DNA from: Seleniivibrio woodruffii
GTDB lineage: Bacteria > Chrysiogenota > Deferribacteres > Deferribacterales > Geovibrionaceae
Reading direction: 5' to 3'
Length of the DNA stretch: 64,000 nucleotides
Assembly: GCF_004339245.1 (NCBI RefSeq)
Contig: NZ_SMGG01000003.1
Coordinates: 806,770 to 870,769, forward strand
Position 1 is the first letter of the stretch. Each line of letters opens with the position of its first letter. Positions 42,379 to 53,200 of the stretch are shown here, in pieces. The translations under genes were made by a program, and so were the position numbers. The notes beneath the pieces are model-generated. The model was not told the origin of the DNA. It searched no databases and saw only the letters and a program-made list of their open reading frames with translations.

Positions 42379-43593
42379 ATGACGGCCGCGGCTGGTAAGA
42401 TCAACGAATATAAATGTCTGACAATCTTTATGGTTTTTGCTTTATGTTTTGTTTTTATAACCTTTTTTCCTTTGGAGGCAAAGGCGGCGAAAAAGGATGT
42501 TGTTGTTTTCGGCACGCTTATGTGGCAGGACAACGATGCCGCAAAGACCGTTAAAAGAGACTGGCGGGGTGCAATCAGATATTGCGAGGAGCTTAACTAT
42601 AAAGGGTTCAGCGACTGGCGGCTCCCGACAAAGGACGAGTTGGAATCCATTGTTGATAAAGGCAGAAAACCTTCGATTTATAAATCTTTTAAAAATACCT
42701 CACGGTCAGGTTACTGGTCATCTTCTCCTTATTATTCGGTAAGTTCATCTCTTGCATGGGTTGTCGGTTTTGAGTCGGGCGGTTCTGAAACCGACTCCAA
42801 AACCTCTGAGGGCAGTGTTCGTTGTGTCCGCAGAAGATATGCATCGGATATGTATGTTGAGCTGGAGAGGCTCAATAGTGAAAGTGTTGTGATCGACAGG
42901 GAGAACGACCTTGTCTGGCTGGATACAGAATCTGTAACGACAATGCCGTTGAACTGGTACGATGCAAAAAAATATTGTGATAACTTGGGACCAAAATGGT
43001 ACTGGAGACTCCCTTCGCCCGATGAGTTGGGGTCCATCGTCAACGCCGGAAATCGTCCAACAGTTAAAAAAGAGTTCAAATACGCTCTGCCGGAAGCATA
43101 CTGGACATCATACATGGACATTGAAAATGCACAGGCAGCCGCAGTTTCATTTTATGACGGAAGAGCATTTATGGGCGATGCATCAAGCGGTGCATATGTA
43201 AGGTGTATACGGAGCCTTCACCGGACATTAAGGGATGATAAAAATAATCTTGTTTATAATACTGAAACAAAACTGCTCTGGCAGGACAATTCTGATGTCA
43301 GGACTCTGAAACTTGATAATGCCGGGGCAAAAAAATACTGCGGAAACCTTTCGCTGGCAGGGTTAAACGACTGGCGTCTGCCAAGCAGCGATGAGCTGAA
43401 AACGATAATCGACAGTAGATTCAATCCGGCGGTGAAGCATGAGTTCGTCAATATTATACCGAAGGAATACTGGACATCAACTTCCGAAAGACAGGGCTTT
43501 TTCTTCTTTGTAGACTTTAAGAACGGGCAGGATTTGGTAACCGGTGCGGGCAGTGAGATGAACGTTATTTGTGTGCGGGATCATTCTGAGTAA
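42379..43593 (+). CDS. Exported protein with three DUF1566 (Lcl) repeats
   Basis: 404 residues from the ATG at 42379 (GGAGG 8 nt upstream). A basic N-terminus and a hydrophobic segment (about 13-34, ending EAKA) act as signal or anchor. Three successive domains each have the DUF1566 signature: a W-rich opening (LMWQDN, LVWLD, LLWQDN), W-A/D-A-x-x-YC, WRLP-x-x-DEL and YWTS or YWSSS, then V-R/I-C-V/I-R. Domain boundaries are about 45-165, 180-285 and 290-404. The family is related to C-type lectin-like or formylglycine-enzyme-like folds, often on the cell surface. Binding role unknown. Confidence 0.82.
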   Translation: MTAAAGKINEYKCLTIFMVFALCFVFITFFPLEAKAAKKDVVVFGTLMWQDNDAAKTVKRDWRGAIRYCEELNYKGFSDWRLPTKDELESIVDKGRKPSIYKSFKNTSRSGYWSSSPYYSVSSSLAWVVGFESGGSETDSKTSEGSVRCVRRRYASDMYVELERLNSESVVIDRENDLVWLDTESVTTMPLNWYDAKKYCDNLGPKWYWRLPSPDELGSIVNAGNRPTVKKEFKYALPEAYWTSYMDIENAQAAAVSFYDGRAFMGDASSGAYVRCIRSLHRTLRDDKNNLVYNTETKLLWQDNSDVRTLKLDNAGAKKYCGNLSLAGLNDWRLPSSDELKTIIDSRFNPAVKHEFVNIIPKEYWTSTSERQGFFFFVDFKNGQDLVTGAGSEMNVICVRDHSE

Positions 43594-43603
43594 TGAGAAT
43601 GCT

Positions 43604-44089
43604 TCAGAGTCCGAAAAGTGTGTTTGGCAAAGCGGAAAGAATAAAATAGAGTTCCGATAAAAAGGCCAGAAAGAAGCCCTTTCCGTAACCGATTCCGATA
43701 CCCTTATCAGGACTGCATATTTTGTTCGAATAGCTGTAGGTCTTAAGTGAGATGGAGACTATAAGATACGCCGCAGCGGCGGCTTTTAAGTTGAAATCGG
43801 ATGCAAACATGAAAGTAAGTCCTATGGTGGCGGCGGTGAGAGAAGGAACCAGTGTTGCCCTGAAAGCCATTATGTATTCAGTTTTAAAGCCTGCCAGAGG
43901 AATGGTAAGGTAGCGTATGGCAAAAGGAAAGAGCAGAATAAAGAAAACCGCCCACATAATTATGCCGATTATCAGAAAAAGGTAGGCAAGAACCATCAGC
44001 TCATCCTTTTTTATATTGAGCATAGCATAAATAAACCCGCTCTGCGGTGAGTTTTGAAATATACCCGAGGTGTTTATGTCTTTGGTCAT
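43604..44089 (-). CDS. Unknown membrane protein
   Basis: Up to 161 residues with four hydrophobic segments (roughly 32-55, 68-90, 95-120 and 135-158). The pattern is reminiscent of Yip1-type proteins, but I cannot assign a family. The start is unsure. The ATG at 44089 overlaps the divergent gene by 14 bp, and its best ribosome site (GGAAG) is very close. An internal ATG at 44023 lacks one. It is divergent from the helical protein at 44076. Confidence 0.55.
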   Translation of the reverse strand: MTKDINTSGIFQNSPQSGFIYAMLNIKKDELMVLAYLFLIIGIIMWAVFFILLFPFAIRYLTIPLAGFKTEYIMAFRATLVPSLTAATIGLTFMFASDFNLKAAAAAYLIVSISLKTYSYSNKICSPDKGIGIGYGKGFFLAFLSELYFILSALPNTLFGL

Positions 44090-44672
44090 TCTTCCGCACT
44101 ATTACCCTGAATATAACACATGGCTTATGAAGCAGGAGGAATTGTTCATTCCTTCTCTGGTCTATTCTCTGGGCGGCAATGCAGATCCGGCAGAGATAGT
44201 TAACAGGCTTGCGAAAAAATTCCGCTGTAAGGATGAAACCGCCAGATATGAGTTGGATGAATTTGTAACAGGCTGCATGAGGGGCATGAGCGAGTTTCTG
44301 GATTCGGAAAATTATGATGATTATATAGAGAATTGCGTAAAAACAATATCATATATGGTGAGCAGTATCAGCCGCAGAAAGGGCGTCAGGGGACTTTTGC
44401 GCTTTGTTGAGGAATCCGCAGAACTTCTTGCTTTTTTGCTGGAAAAATACGGCACACATTTTTCTGATATCCCTTTAACCGGTGACGTTGAAGGAAAAGA
44501 GGACATGGACAACTATGAAAAGATGTGCCGTGTTGTGCTGGGGCTGAGCGAAAGGCTTTGTGATGAACTGAAAACAGGAGAGCCTGATATTCAGGAGAAT
44601 GAAAACAGCGTATACCTGCTGGGCATGAACGTCATGATTCTTGCCCATGCCGCAAAACCGGCCGCAGGGTGA
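44076..44672 (+). CDS. Unknown helical cytoplasmic protein
   Basis: 198 residues from the ATG at 44076 (GAGG 5 nt upstream). All-helical, acidic, with no signal or membrane segments. It includes FLLEKYGTHFSDIPLTGDV and a final hydrophobic stretch YLLGMNVMILAHAAKPA. The general look recalls TorD-like redox-enzyme chaperones, but no diagnostic motif is seen, so no function is given. About 70 bp upstream of the DUF4139 gene and possibly co-transcribed. Confidence 0.6.
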   Translation: MSLVILPHYYPEYNTWLMKQEELFIPSLVYSLGGNADPAEIVNRLAKKFRCKDETARYELDEFVTGCMRGMSEFLDSENYDDYIENCVKTISYMVSSISRRKGVRGLLRFVEESAELLAFLLEKYGTHFSDIPLTGDVEGKEDMDNYEKMCRVVLGLSERLCDELKTGEPDIQENENSVYLLGMNVMILAHAAKPAAG

Positions 44673-44743
44673 CTTTTCACATCGCAAGCGGAGTTTATTA
44701 TCCATTTATATGGTATAGTCGATTAACTATTTCGGAGGTGCGT

Positions 44744-46324
44744 ATGACCAGAATCATACTGTCGCTTATCTCATTGTTATTTTTTTCGGTCTCCTTTGCC
44801 TATGAAACGGACGGAGGGGATATCAGGTCTGTATCGGTTTACCGCACCGGAGCCATTGTTAAACGTGAATTCAGGGCTCAGCTTAAAAAGGGTGAAAACA
44901 CTGTTATCGTAAAAGGGCTTCCTGCTTCGGTGTATTCAAACACCTTCCGGGCAAATCCGAAAGCCGTCGGGGCAGTACGTGTTACAGATATTGAGACCGA
45001 AACGACATATCTGAATAAGACTGCCACAGACAAGCTGGCAGAACTGGAAGGCAGGCTCGATAAGGTTGTACAGCAGATAAGAAAGAACAAGGACGAAAGG
45101 GAGGTTCTCGTTGCCTCCAGAATCCTTTTAAAAGAGATATCCCCGTTTTCACGGAACCAGAAGGCCACAATGGCTGAAATCGAGGAATATCTGAAATACA
45201 CCGAGAAGACACTGGCCGCAAAGAGCGAGCGTATCGCCGCCATAGACGTGACTCTCGCCGCACTTGAAAAGCAGAAAGAGAGTATTTCAAAAGAGATGGA
45301 AAAACTCGGCTCAGAAAGCGGAGAGACAAAAAATTTCCGTCTGTCCGTGCTTTCCTCCGCCGAAACAGAGGCCGATTTTGAGATCAGCTATATGGTTTCG
45401 GGTGCAGGCTGGTCGCCTCTTTATGAAATCAGAGCCAATTCTGCCGGAAACTCAGCAGAGTTCAGCGCATATGCAAACATAAGACAAAATACGGGCGAAG
45501 ACTGGAAAAACGTCAGTATTGAGATATCAACAATTTCTCCTGTGTTTGAGACAGCTCCAGTTGTCAAGCCGTGGTACATGGACATCTATAAGGCAGACTA
45601 TGAGCGTTCGGTATCGTCGTTCATGATGCCGAAGGCCGTCATGGCCGCCCCGATGATGGAGATGGATGCAGCCGCTCCTGAGAGGGAAGTGGTGAGCACC
45701 GAAGAGATGTCATCCTTCACCTTTGCAGTTGATAAAAAGGTCAGCATCAACTCCGACGGTCAGCCCCGCCGTGTATTTCTGCAAAGCGAAACCGCATCGG
45801 CAGTATTTGCATATTATGCAGTTCCCAAAGCCGTGGAAAAGGTTTTCCTGACGGCGGATGCAAAAAATCCGTTTGCATTTCCCATGTTCGCAGGCAAAAT
45901 GAACATATACCTTGACGACAGGCTCGTAACCTCAACAGACAGAAGCGGCAGTCTTGCGTCGGATGAGAACATAAGCCTTTCTCTGGGTGCGGATGATTCG
46001 GTGACTGTGGAGAGAAAGCTTAAGAACAAAAAAACATCCGGCTCCGGTGTTTTCGGCGGCAACACTCAGATCGCATACGAATATGAAATAATCCTGCGCA
46101 ATGCGAAGAAACGGGAAATCACTCTGGATGTTAAAGAACCCGCTCCGGTCTCCAGAAACGAAAAACTGAAGATCGAAACTGACTACACCAGAGAATCTTC
46201 GGAGATGGGCGAGGACGGAATAATAAAATGGAGCCTCAGGCTGAAACCCGGCGAAAAGAGGATTCTTACTGTTAAGCATAAAGTTGAATATCCGAAGGAC
46301 TCAAGGGTCACCGGACTGGAATAA
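44744..46324 (+). CDS. DUF4140/DUF4139 mucoidy-inhibitor-like exported protein
   Basis: 526 residues from the ATG at 44744 (GGAGG 5 nt upstream; the frame extends to 44669). A signal peptide ends near SFAYE. The N-terminal DUF4140 block has SVYRTGAIVKREF and KGENTVIVKGLP. A coiled coil follows (about 100-190), then the DUF4139 domain with SYMVSGAGWSPLYEIRA, IRQNTGEDWKNV and YEYEIILRNAKKREI. Fungal and bacterial relatives are called mucoidy inhibitor A-like. The role is unknown, probably in the periplasm or at the envelope. Confidence 0.85.
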   Translation: MTRIILSLISLLFFSVSFAYETDGGDIRSVSVYRTGAIVKREFRAQLKKGENTVIVKGLPASVYSNTFRANPKAVGAVRVTDIETETTYLNKTATDKLAELEGRLDKVVQQIRKNKDEREVLVASRILLKEISPFSRNQKATMAEIEEYLKYTEKTLAAKSERIAAIDVTLAALEKQKESISKEMEKLGSESGETKNFRLSVLSSAETEADFEISYMVSGAGWSPLYEIRANSAGNSAEFSAYANIRQNTGEDWKNVSIEISTISPVFETAPVVKPWYMDIYKADYERSVSSFMMPKAVMAAPMMEMDAAAPEREVVSTEEMSSFTFAVDKKVSINSDGQPRRVFLQSETASAVFAYYAVPKAVEKVFLTADAKNPFAFPMFAGKMNIYLDDRLVTSTDRSGSLASDENISLSLGADDSVTVERKLKNKKTSGSGVFGGNTQIAYEYEIILRNAKKREITLDVKEPAPVSRNEKLKIETDYTRESSEMGEDGIIKWSLRLKPGEKRILTVKHKVEYPKDSRVTGLE

Positions 46325-46334
46325 GAGTTTTTGC

Positions 46335-46373
46335 GCCGCTTCCGAGGTTCAGATAAGCTTCGGGAGCGGCTTT
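46335..46373. terminator. Bidirectional terminator between converging genes
   Basis: GCCGCTTCCGA / TCGGGAGCGGC stem (one T-G pair), 14-nt loop, short T-run. It serves the DUF4139 gene and possibly mprF. Confidence 0.6.
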
Positions 46374-46395
46374 CTCGGCGGAAGACCGCTAGTCC

Positions 46396-48966
46396 TCACT
46401 TCCCGAATATCCCGCCTGTTCCTCCGCTTATGAGTGCCGCAACACCTCTGAGGGCGGACGGAAGAGCGAAAAAGCTCTCCACTGCGATATATTTAGGTTT
46501 CCACTGCGGGTTGAACTTGTCCTTATAGCTCCGCAGGCCTTTGAAGTTGTAGAACCTTTCCCCGTGGTTGAACAATGCTCCGGCTATCCTGTTCCAGAAT
46601 GGCGAGAACGAGTGGGTGTCCATGCCCGAAAGGGGAGCCATGCCGAGATTAAAGTATTCGTATCCCGTCTCTTTCGCATAAAGCATCAGCCTTACGAAAA
46701 GAAATTCCATAACCCCTTTGGGCGCAGCTTCCGCATAGCGCATGAGGTCGATTGATATTTCATTTTTTCCCGAACTGAGCCAGAGGTTTGCAAACGCCAG
46801 AATCTCTTCGCCCCTGCGAACCACAGCCACAGGCATCAGTTTTATATAGTTTTCGTCGAAACAGCCCAGAGAGAACCGTTTTTCACGGGTATTTTTGTTT
46901 TCCAGCCAGTCGTCGGATATCTCTTTCAGTCGAGGCAGAATCTCTTCAACCCTTTCTGCGGGGACTATCTCCATGACACAGCCGTCCTTTTCCAGCTTGT
47001 TTATGTTGTTGCGTGTGGTCGCCCAGTGCTTTCCTTCAACGCTGAACGTATCCAGAAGAACCCGTGCCTCCTCGCCAATCTTGTAAATTCTGAATCCGGC
47101 GTCGATATAGTGTGGGATGTTCTCTGTGCCCACCTCATAGAACACCGCACCGCATCCGTGGTGGCGGCTGAGTTTGCGGAAATTCAGTATCAGCTCTTCG
47201 ATCTCGTCGTCGTCCTCAGTTGCGCTGACCGGATCGCCCATGCTGATGAAGTTGCGCCCCTCCACTCCGTACATGATAAATGCGGAGCTTTTGTTTCCGG
47301 TGAGAAATTTTTTGTCAGGCAGAAGAGCCAGATATGACGATGCGTCCCTGCTCTTTTTTACTATCCCCAGAATCTCATCCTGCGAAAGGTTTGTGTCGTC
47401 CTGAACCCTTTTTGAAGGGAGCATGAACTTATAGAGGAGCAATGCCAGCGAAAAGGTGAAAATGCCCACCATTGTCCGCAGGAATCTGGGAGCCTCATCG
47501 TTGACGGTGAACGTCCACCAGAGGTCGTTTCTGTATTCCACATGTTTGTAGGAGAAGAAGCCGAGCCACACGAATATGGCTATTATTGCGAAGACGGCGG
47601 CAAGCCATTCCTTTGTCAGAACCTCGTCAAAGAAAGGACTGCGTCTGTCGAAAAGGCCTTTTGCGGGTATCATTGCAATTGCGATGGCTATGGCGAACAG
47701 TGCCGTCTCCACCTCCGCACCTTTCAGCAGGCCGAACACCGTGCCCGCCGCCAAAAGAGCCAGAGTAAGCTGATATGCAAGGTCTATCCTCAGCTTCAGC
47801 CCTCTTGATATTATGAGAAGTCCCACCCCTGTCAGGCTTCCGAAAAAGTGCGATGTCTCCACCACGGCCAGAGGGAGAACGTTTTCAACGAATCCGAATC
47901 TGGCGGGATTGATGGGTGTCGCTCCGCCCAGAAGCATATATGCGCCGATTATAAAGACTATGACAGACAGAAGGTTGGGGATAACGGCGATGTATATTCT
48001 GTTCAGATAGCTTAAATATGAGACGAACTTCTGCCGCTGGCGGTAGCCTTCGGATATACCCAGAATGCATGCCGCAACAAGCAGAGGCAGAACGTAATAT
48101 GTTACCCTGTATACGAGAATTGAGCCTATCATGGCGGGAATGGCCGCCGGAGGGAAAAATGCCAGCAGAACCGTTTCGAAGACAACAACGCCGCCGGGCA
48201 GGTTGCTCACAAGGCCGATGGTCTGCGCCAGCATGAATATGCCCACGAACTGCACAAAGCCTATCTGCACCTGTGCGGGTATAAGCACATAAAGAACCGC
48301 CGCCGCCAGCACCCATTCGATGGCACCTGCGGCTATCTGGGTCAGGCCGAGCATGGGCGAGGGAAGTGTGATGGTCTGTCCGAGCAGGTTAAAGGGTTTC
48401 TGAACGAAAACCAGCATAAAGTAATATGCGGCCGCAATCATCAGAAGCAGGACACCAAGGGCATGGAGGCTGAAATACATGTGCAGCTGATCCGGCATGT
48501 CTATCATGGGAGCCAGAACAAGTGCACCGCCCGCCGCTGCCAGAACACCCAGCCAGAGTGTTGCCGAGGTGAAGATGACCATCTTTGTTATCTCGCTGAA
48601 ACTTAAGCCCCACGATGCGTAATATCTGTAGCGCAGTGAACCTGAAGCCAGAATGGACAGCCCCACCGAGTTGCTGAATGCGTAGCTGAGAAAAGATGCC
48701 AGAACGACCTTTTTTGCCGCAAGCTTTTTCCCGAGATAGCGCAGTCCCAGAAAATCGTAGGTGGTCATGAAGAGATAGTTGGCGGCCATGAAAACCAGAG
48801 CCAGAATTTTATTTTTAAGGGGGATGTTGTCCAGATCTTCTATGATCTCGTGCAGGCTGTATTTGTGCAGGAACTTGTGAATGAATATGCCTGCGAGAAT
48901 AAGCACAATAGTCATAATGGCATAGGACACCATCTGACGTGTTTTAGGTTGCATGTTAAATTTCAT
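46396..48966 (-). CDS. mprF: MprF-type bifunctional phosphatidylglycerol aminoacyltransferase/flippase
   Basis: 856 residues. The N-terminal two thirds hold about 13-14 membrane segments, with the UPF0104 flippase features (FLSYAFSNSVGLSILASGSLRYRYY, SNLPGGVVVFE). The C-terminal cytoplasmic DUF2156 domain (about 530-850) has ISMGDPV, GCGAVFYEVG, FSLGCFDE and FNLGMAPLSGM, as in lysyl- or alanyl-phosphatidylglycerol synthases. It adds an amino acid from aminoacyl-tRNA to phosphatidylglycerol and moves the lipid outward, lowering surface charge. Which amino acid is used cannot be told from sequence. Monocistronic; divergent from the RND operon. Confidence 0.92.
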   Translation of the reverse strand: MKFNMQPKTRQMVSYAIMTIVLILAGIFIHKFLHKYSLHEIIEDLDNIPLKNKILALVFMAANYLFMTTYDFLGLRYLGKKLAAKKVVLASFLSYAFSNSVGLSILASGSLRYRYYASWGLSFSEITKMVIFTSATLWLGVLAAAGGALVLAPMIDMPDQLHMYFSLHALGVLLLMIAAAYYFMLVFVQKPFNLLGQTITLPSPMLGLTQIAAGAIEWVLAAAVLYVLIPAQVQIGFVQFVGIFMLAQTIGLVSNLPGGVVVFETVLLAFFPPAAIPAMIGSILVYRVTYYVLPLLVAACILGISEGYRQRQKFVSYLSYLNRIYIAVIPNLLSVIVFIIGAYMLLGGATPINPARFGFVENVLPLAVVETSHFFGSLTGVGLLIISRGLKLRIDLAYQLTLALLAAGTVFGLLKGAEVETALFAIAIAIAMIPAKGLFDRRSPFFDEVLTKEWLAAVFAIIAIFVWLGFFSYKHVEYRNDLWWTFTVNDEAPRFLRTMVGIFTFSLALLLYKFMLPSKRVQDDTNLSQDEILGIVKKSRDASSYLALLPDKKFLTGNKSSAFIMYGVEGRNFISMGDPVSATEDDDEIEELILNFRKLSRHHGCGAVFYEVGTENIPHYIDAGFRIYKIGEEARVLLDTFSVEGKHWATTRNNINKLEKDGCVMEIVPAERVEEILPRLKEISDDWLENKNTREKRFSLGCFDENYIKLMPVAVVRRGEEILAFANLWLSSGKNEISIDLMRYAEAAPKGVMEFLFVRLMLYAKETGYEYFNLGMAPLSGMDTHSFSPFWNRIAGALFNHGERFYNFKGLRSYKDKFNPQWKPKYIAVESFFALPSALRGVAALISGGTGGIFGK

Positions 48967-49119
48967 ATCTCATTATTACATAAATCTTAAAAACGGGGAA
49001 TATTTTTCAAAGTCATTTTTGTACATAAAATTATGTAATCCGTTCAATTTATGATTAAGCTATGAATTTTCTTGCCCTTTGGCTATCATAATTATTACTA
49101 CTGATCAGAGGTTATTGTT

Positions 49120-50229
49120 ATGAGCGGAGATAAGAGAATTTCTTCCGGCTGGAAGAACCCCGGACTCGTTAAAACCATTCTTGGGGCTGTTGCTGTTGCG
49201 GCTGCCTGCGCTGCTTTCTTTTTTCCCGGCGCAAAGGTGCAGGGAGAGCAGAAAGACGCACAGAAATCAGCCGAAAAGAAACAGCCGGCAGCAGTTGAAA
49301 CAGCCTCTCCGTCATACCGTGAGATAAGGGATACCCTGACTGCGGTGGGCACACTGCTTTCAAACGAATCCGTGGTGATAACCTCTGAAAGAGCAGGCAA
49401 GATAACCGGAATATTTTTCGGCGAGGGACAGGATGTGAAGGCCGGACAGGTGCTTGTGCGGCTGGATGATTCAACCCTGAAAGCCGAGCTGGACAAGGCC
49501 GAGACCGACAGAGCCCTTAACGAGGCAAATTTCCGCAGGGCTGACGAACTGAGCCGTGTCGATGCCGTTTCAAAACAGGACAGGGATTCTGCATATGCCG
49601 ACTGGCAGCGCAGTGAGGCGGCTGTCAGGCTGGCAAAGGCTGAGCTTGACAAAACAGCCATAAAAGCCCCTTTCAGCGGAACGGCGGGACTGAGACAGGT
49701 GAGCGCCGGACATTACATTCAGCCGGGCGGAGCCATTGTCAACCTTGAGGACATATCAAAGCTGAAAATTCAGTTCAACATACCCCAGACGGAAGCACCG
49801 AAGATAAAGCCTTCACAGAGATTCACCCTTAAAACAGACGCATATCCCGACAGAGAGTTCTCCGGAAGAATATATGCCATAGATCCCGCCATAGATACGG
49901 CAAGCCGGAGCCTTACGGTCAGAGGGCTGGTGGACAACTCCGGCAGATTTCTCCGCCCCGGTCAGTTCGTACAGCTTACGATAGCTTCGGGTGCTCCCGA
50001 AAAGGCGATGGTTATCCCCGAATCGGCCATAATGACCTCCGCATCCGGCAAGAGCGTAATGCTTGATGTTGACGGGAAGGCCAGACCTGCCGCCGTCACC
50101 ACCGGAAGGCGTACCGCCGGATGGGTCGAGATTGTTTCAGGCCTTAAAGGGAACGAGAAGGTGGTTGTAAAAGGTCAGGACAGGCTGAGACCCGATGCGG
50201 AAATTAAAGCCGCCGATAAATCCAACTAG
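49120..50229 (+). CDS. RND efflux periplasmic adaptor subunit (membrane fusion protein)
   Basis: 369 residues. One N-terminal membrane anchor (about 20-36). The biotinyl-lipoyl half motif GKITGIFFGEGQDVKAGQVLV and its partner AIKAPFSGTAGLRQVSAGHYI flank an unusually short helical hairpin (about 115-170). Beta-barrel and membrane-proximal domains follow (VIPESAIMTSASGKSVMLDV, VEIVSGLKGNEKVVVKGQDR). The short hairpin is typical of adaptors related to MexH and heavy-metal-independent HAE1 pumps. It lies 11 bp before the pump gene; no outer-membrane channel gene is present. Confidence 0.93.
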   Translation: MSGDKRISSGWKNPGLVKTILGAVAVAAACAAFFFPGAKVQGEQKDAQKSAEKKQPAAVETASPSYREIRDTLTAVGTLLSNESVVITSERAGKITGIFFGEGQDVKAGQVLVRLDDSTLKAELDKAETDRALNEANFRRADELSRVDAVSKQDRDSAYADWQRSEAAVRLAKAELDKTAIKAPFSGTAGLRQVSAGHYIQPGGAIVNLEDISKLKIQFNIPQTEAPKIKPSQRFTLKTDAYPDREFSGRIYAIDPAIDTASRSLTVRGLVDNSGRFLRPGQFVQLTIASGAPEKAMVIPESAIMTSASGKSVMLDVDGKARPAAVTTGRRTAGWVEIVSGLKGNEKVVVKGQDRLRPDAEIKAADKSN

Positions 50230-50240
50230 GCGGCATCTAC

Positions 50241-53200
50241 ATGAAATTATCCGAAATATCAGTCAGAAAACCCGTTCTCGCAACGGTGATGAGTCTTCTT
50301 ATCATCCTGATAGGCCTTGTAGCCTACTATGAACTGCCCATCAGGGAATATCCGAACATAGACGAGCCGACCGTATCAATATCCACCGACTACACAGGGG
50401 CAAGCCCCGATATTATAGAGAGCCGTGTTACTAAGGTAATAGAGGATCGTATATCGGGCATCGACGGCATAAAGAGCATAACCTCACAGAGCAGGCAGGA
50501 GCGGAGCAACATCACCGTTACGTTCAACATGAACGTTGACCCGGGTGATGCCGCTGCGGACATTCGTGACAGGGTGGGGCGTGTCAGGGGATCTCTGCCG
50601 GACGAGGCCGACGAACCCGTCATCACCAAGGTGGAATCGGACGCATCCCCCATCATATTCATGACGGTGACCAGCACAAAGCATACTCCCGCAGAGATAT
50701 CGGACTATATCAGCAGAAACCTTGTTAAGCGTATAGAGCTTATCTCCGGTGTGGCCATGGTGAACATTTTCGGTGAACGCCGCTACACCATGCGGATATG
50801 GCTGGATCCCGATAAGCTGGCGGCAAACGCCGTGACTGTTCAGGATGTGAGAAATGCGGTTTCCGCTCAGAACCTTGAGGTTCCAGGCGGACGGGTGGAG
50901 GGCAAAGAGCGTGAGTTCTCCGTTCTGGCGGAGACGGGGCTGAGCAGTCCGGAGCAGTTCGCAAACGTCATTATTGCACAGCGGAACGGATATCTTCTGC
51001 GGGTTAAAGACGTTGGCAGGGTCGAACTGGGCACGACAGATCAGCGGAGCACATACAGACTGAACGGAGAGAACGCAATAGGCATGGGGCTTGTGAAGCA
51101 GAGCACCGCAAACCCTCTGGATATCTCCAGAGACCTGAAAAAGGTTTCAGAGGAGATAAACACAAATCTGCCCGACGGCATGAAGTTTCTTATAACCTAC
51201 GACTCTTCGGTTTTCATTGACCATTCTATATCAAACGTTTACAGCGCAATCACAGAGGCTGTGCTTCTGGTTGTGATAATCATATTCCTTTTCCTGCGCA
51301 ACCTGCGCTCAACGATAATTCCGCTGGTGACCATCCCTGTGTCGCTGGTGGGTGCGTTCGCAATAATGTGGGCGCTGGGATTCTCAATCAACACCCTGAC
51401 ACTGCTTGCGTTCGTGCTTGCGGTGGGTCTGGTGGTGGACGATGCAATCGTTGTTCTTGAGAACATCCACAGGCACATAGAGAACGGCAAAAAGCCTCTG
51501 AACGCCGCCCTGACAGGCATGAAGGAGATATCTCTCCCCATCATAGCCATGACAATGACCCTTGCGGCAGTGTATATTCCCGTTGCCCTCACACAGGGCA
51601 GAACGGGGAAACTGTTCACTGAGTTCGCAATAACCCTTGCGGGTGCGGTTGTGGTTTCGGGTTTTGTTGCCCTGACGCTGACACCCATGATGTGTTCGAA
51701 AATGCTGAAAGAGGAACATCATAAGAACCGGTTCAACCGGATGATGGACGGCTTTTTCGACTGGGTTGACGCCATGTACAGAAAGGTTCTTTCTGCATCC
51801 ATCCGCTCATGGATCCCCGGCGCACTGGTAATGATGGCCGTTCTGGCGGGCGGCTGGTATCTTCTGAAAGGACTGCCTAAGGAACTGGCTCCACTTGAGG
51901 ACAGAAGCGTAATATTCGGCATATATTCAGGCCCCGATGGTGCAACTCCTGCGTATTCTATGGAGGCGGCGAAAAAGCTTGAAGCGATATATCAGACCAT
52001 TCCCGAAAGAACAGCCGTTCAGACCCGTGTGGGAACACCCGTTGTGCCCGACGGCATATCGGTTCTCAGGCTTAAGCTCTGGGATGAGAGGGAGAGAACA
52101 CAGCAGGAGATAGCGGCGGAACTTGCCCCAAAAATGGCGGCGATACCCGATGTCCGTGCGTTTCCCGTAAACCCGCCCTCCCTTGGGCTTTCGGCCTCCC
52201 GTCAGCCTGTGCGGTTCGTAATAAAGACCACCGCATCCTATGGGGAACTGAACGACATGGCAAACAGGTTCATTCAGGAAGTAGGGCAAAGCCCCATGCT
52301 CTCATCCGTCCGTTCCGACCTGCGCCTGAGCACACCTGAGCTTAAGGTGGCTGTGGACAGGGACAAGGCCGCAGACATGGGGGTAAGCGTTGAGGACGTT
52401 AACCGCGCCATTGAGACCATGTTCGGCGGAAGCACCACAACAAAGTTCAAAATGGACAGCGAACAGTATGACGTTATCGTTAAGACCGAGGACAGCATGC
52501 GCACAGTTCCGCAGGATCTGGACAGGCTCTACGTCCGTTCGGGTTCCGGTGCTATGATCCCGCTTTCAAACCTCATAACCATAAATGAAGGGGTGACTGC
52601 GCAGTCGCTGAACCACTTCGACCGGGCACGCTCGGCCATAATCAGCGGAAGTCTTAACCCCGGCTACACTCTGGGCGAGGCTCTGGACTATCTGGATGCA
52701 ACTGCGGCAAAGATGTTCCCCGATAACTATTCTGTGGACTATGACGGCGAATCGAGGGAGTTCAGGGAGTCCAGCGGCGGTCTGGTGCTGACATTCATCC
52801 TTGCCATACTTTTTATATACCTGATGCTTTCGGCACAGTTCGAAAGTTTTGTTGATCCGCTTATCATCATGTTCACTGTTCCCCTGTCAATGGCGGGTGC
52901 GCTTCTGGCACTGAAGCTGACGGGAAACACTCTGAACATTTACAGCCAGATAGGGCTAATAACCCTGATAGGGCTTATAACCAAACACGGGATACTTATC
53001 GTTGAGTTTGCCAATCAGCTCCAGCTGACGGGACTGAGCAAGGCGGAGGCTGTTGTTGAAGCGGCCACACTGAGGCTCAGGCCTATTCTTATGACTACTT
53101 CGGCAATGGTTCTGGGTTCCGTGCCTCTGGCGCTTGCCACAGGCGCAGGAGCGGAGAGCCGCCACCAGATAGGCTGGGTGATCGTTGGCGGGATGCTTTT

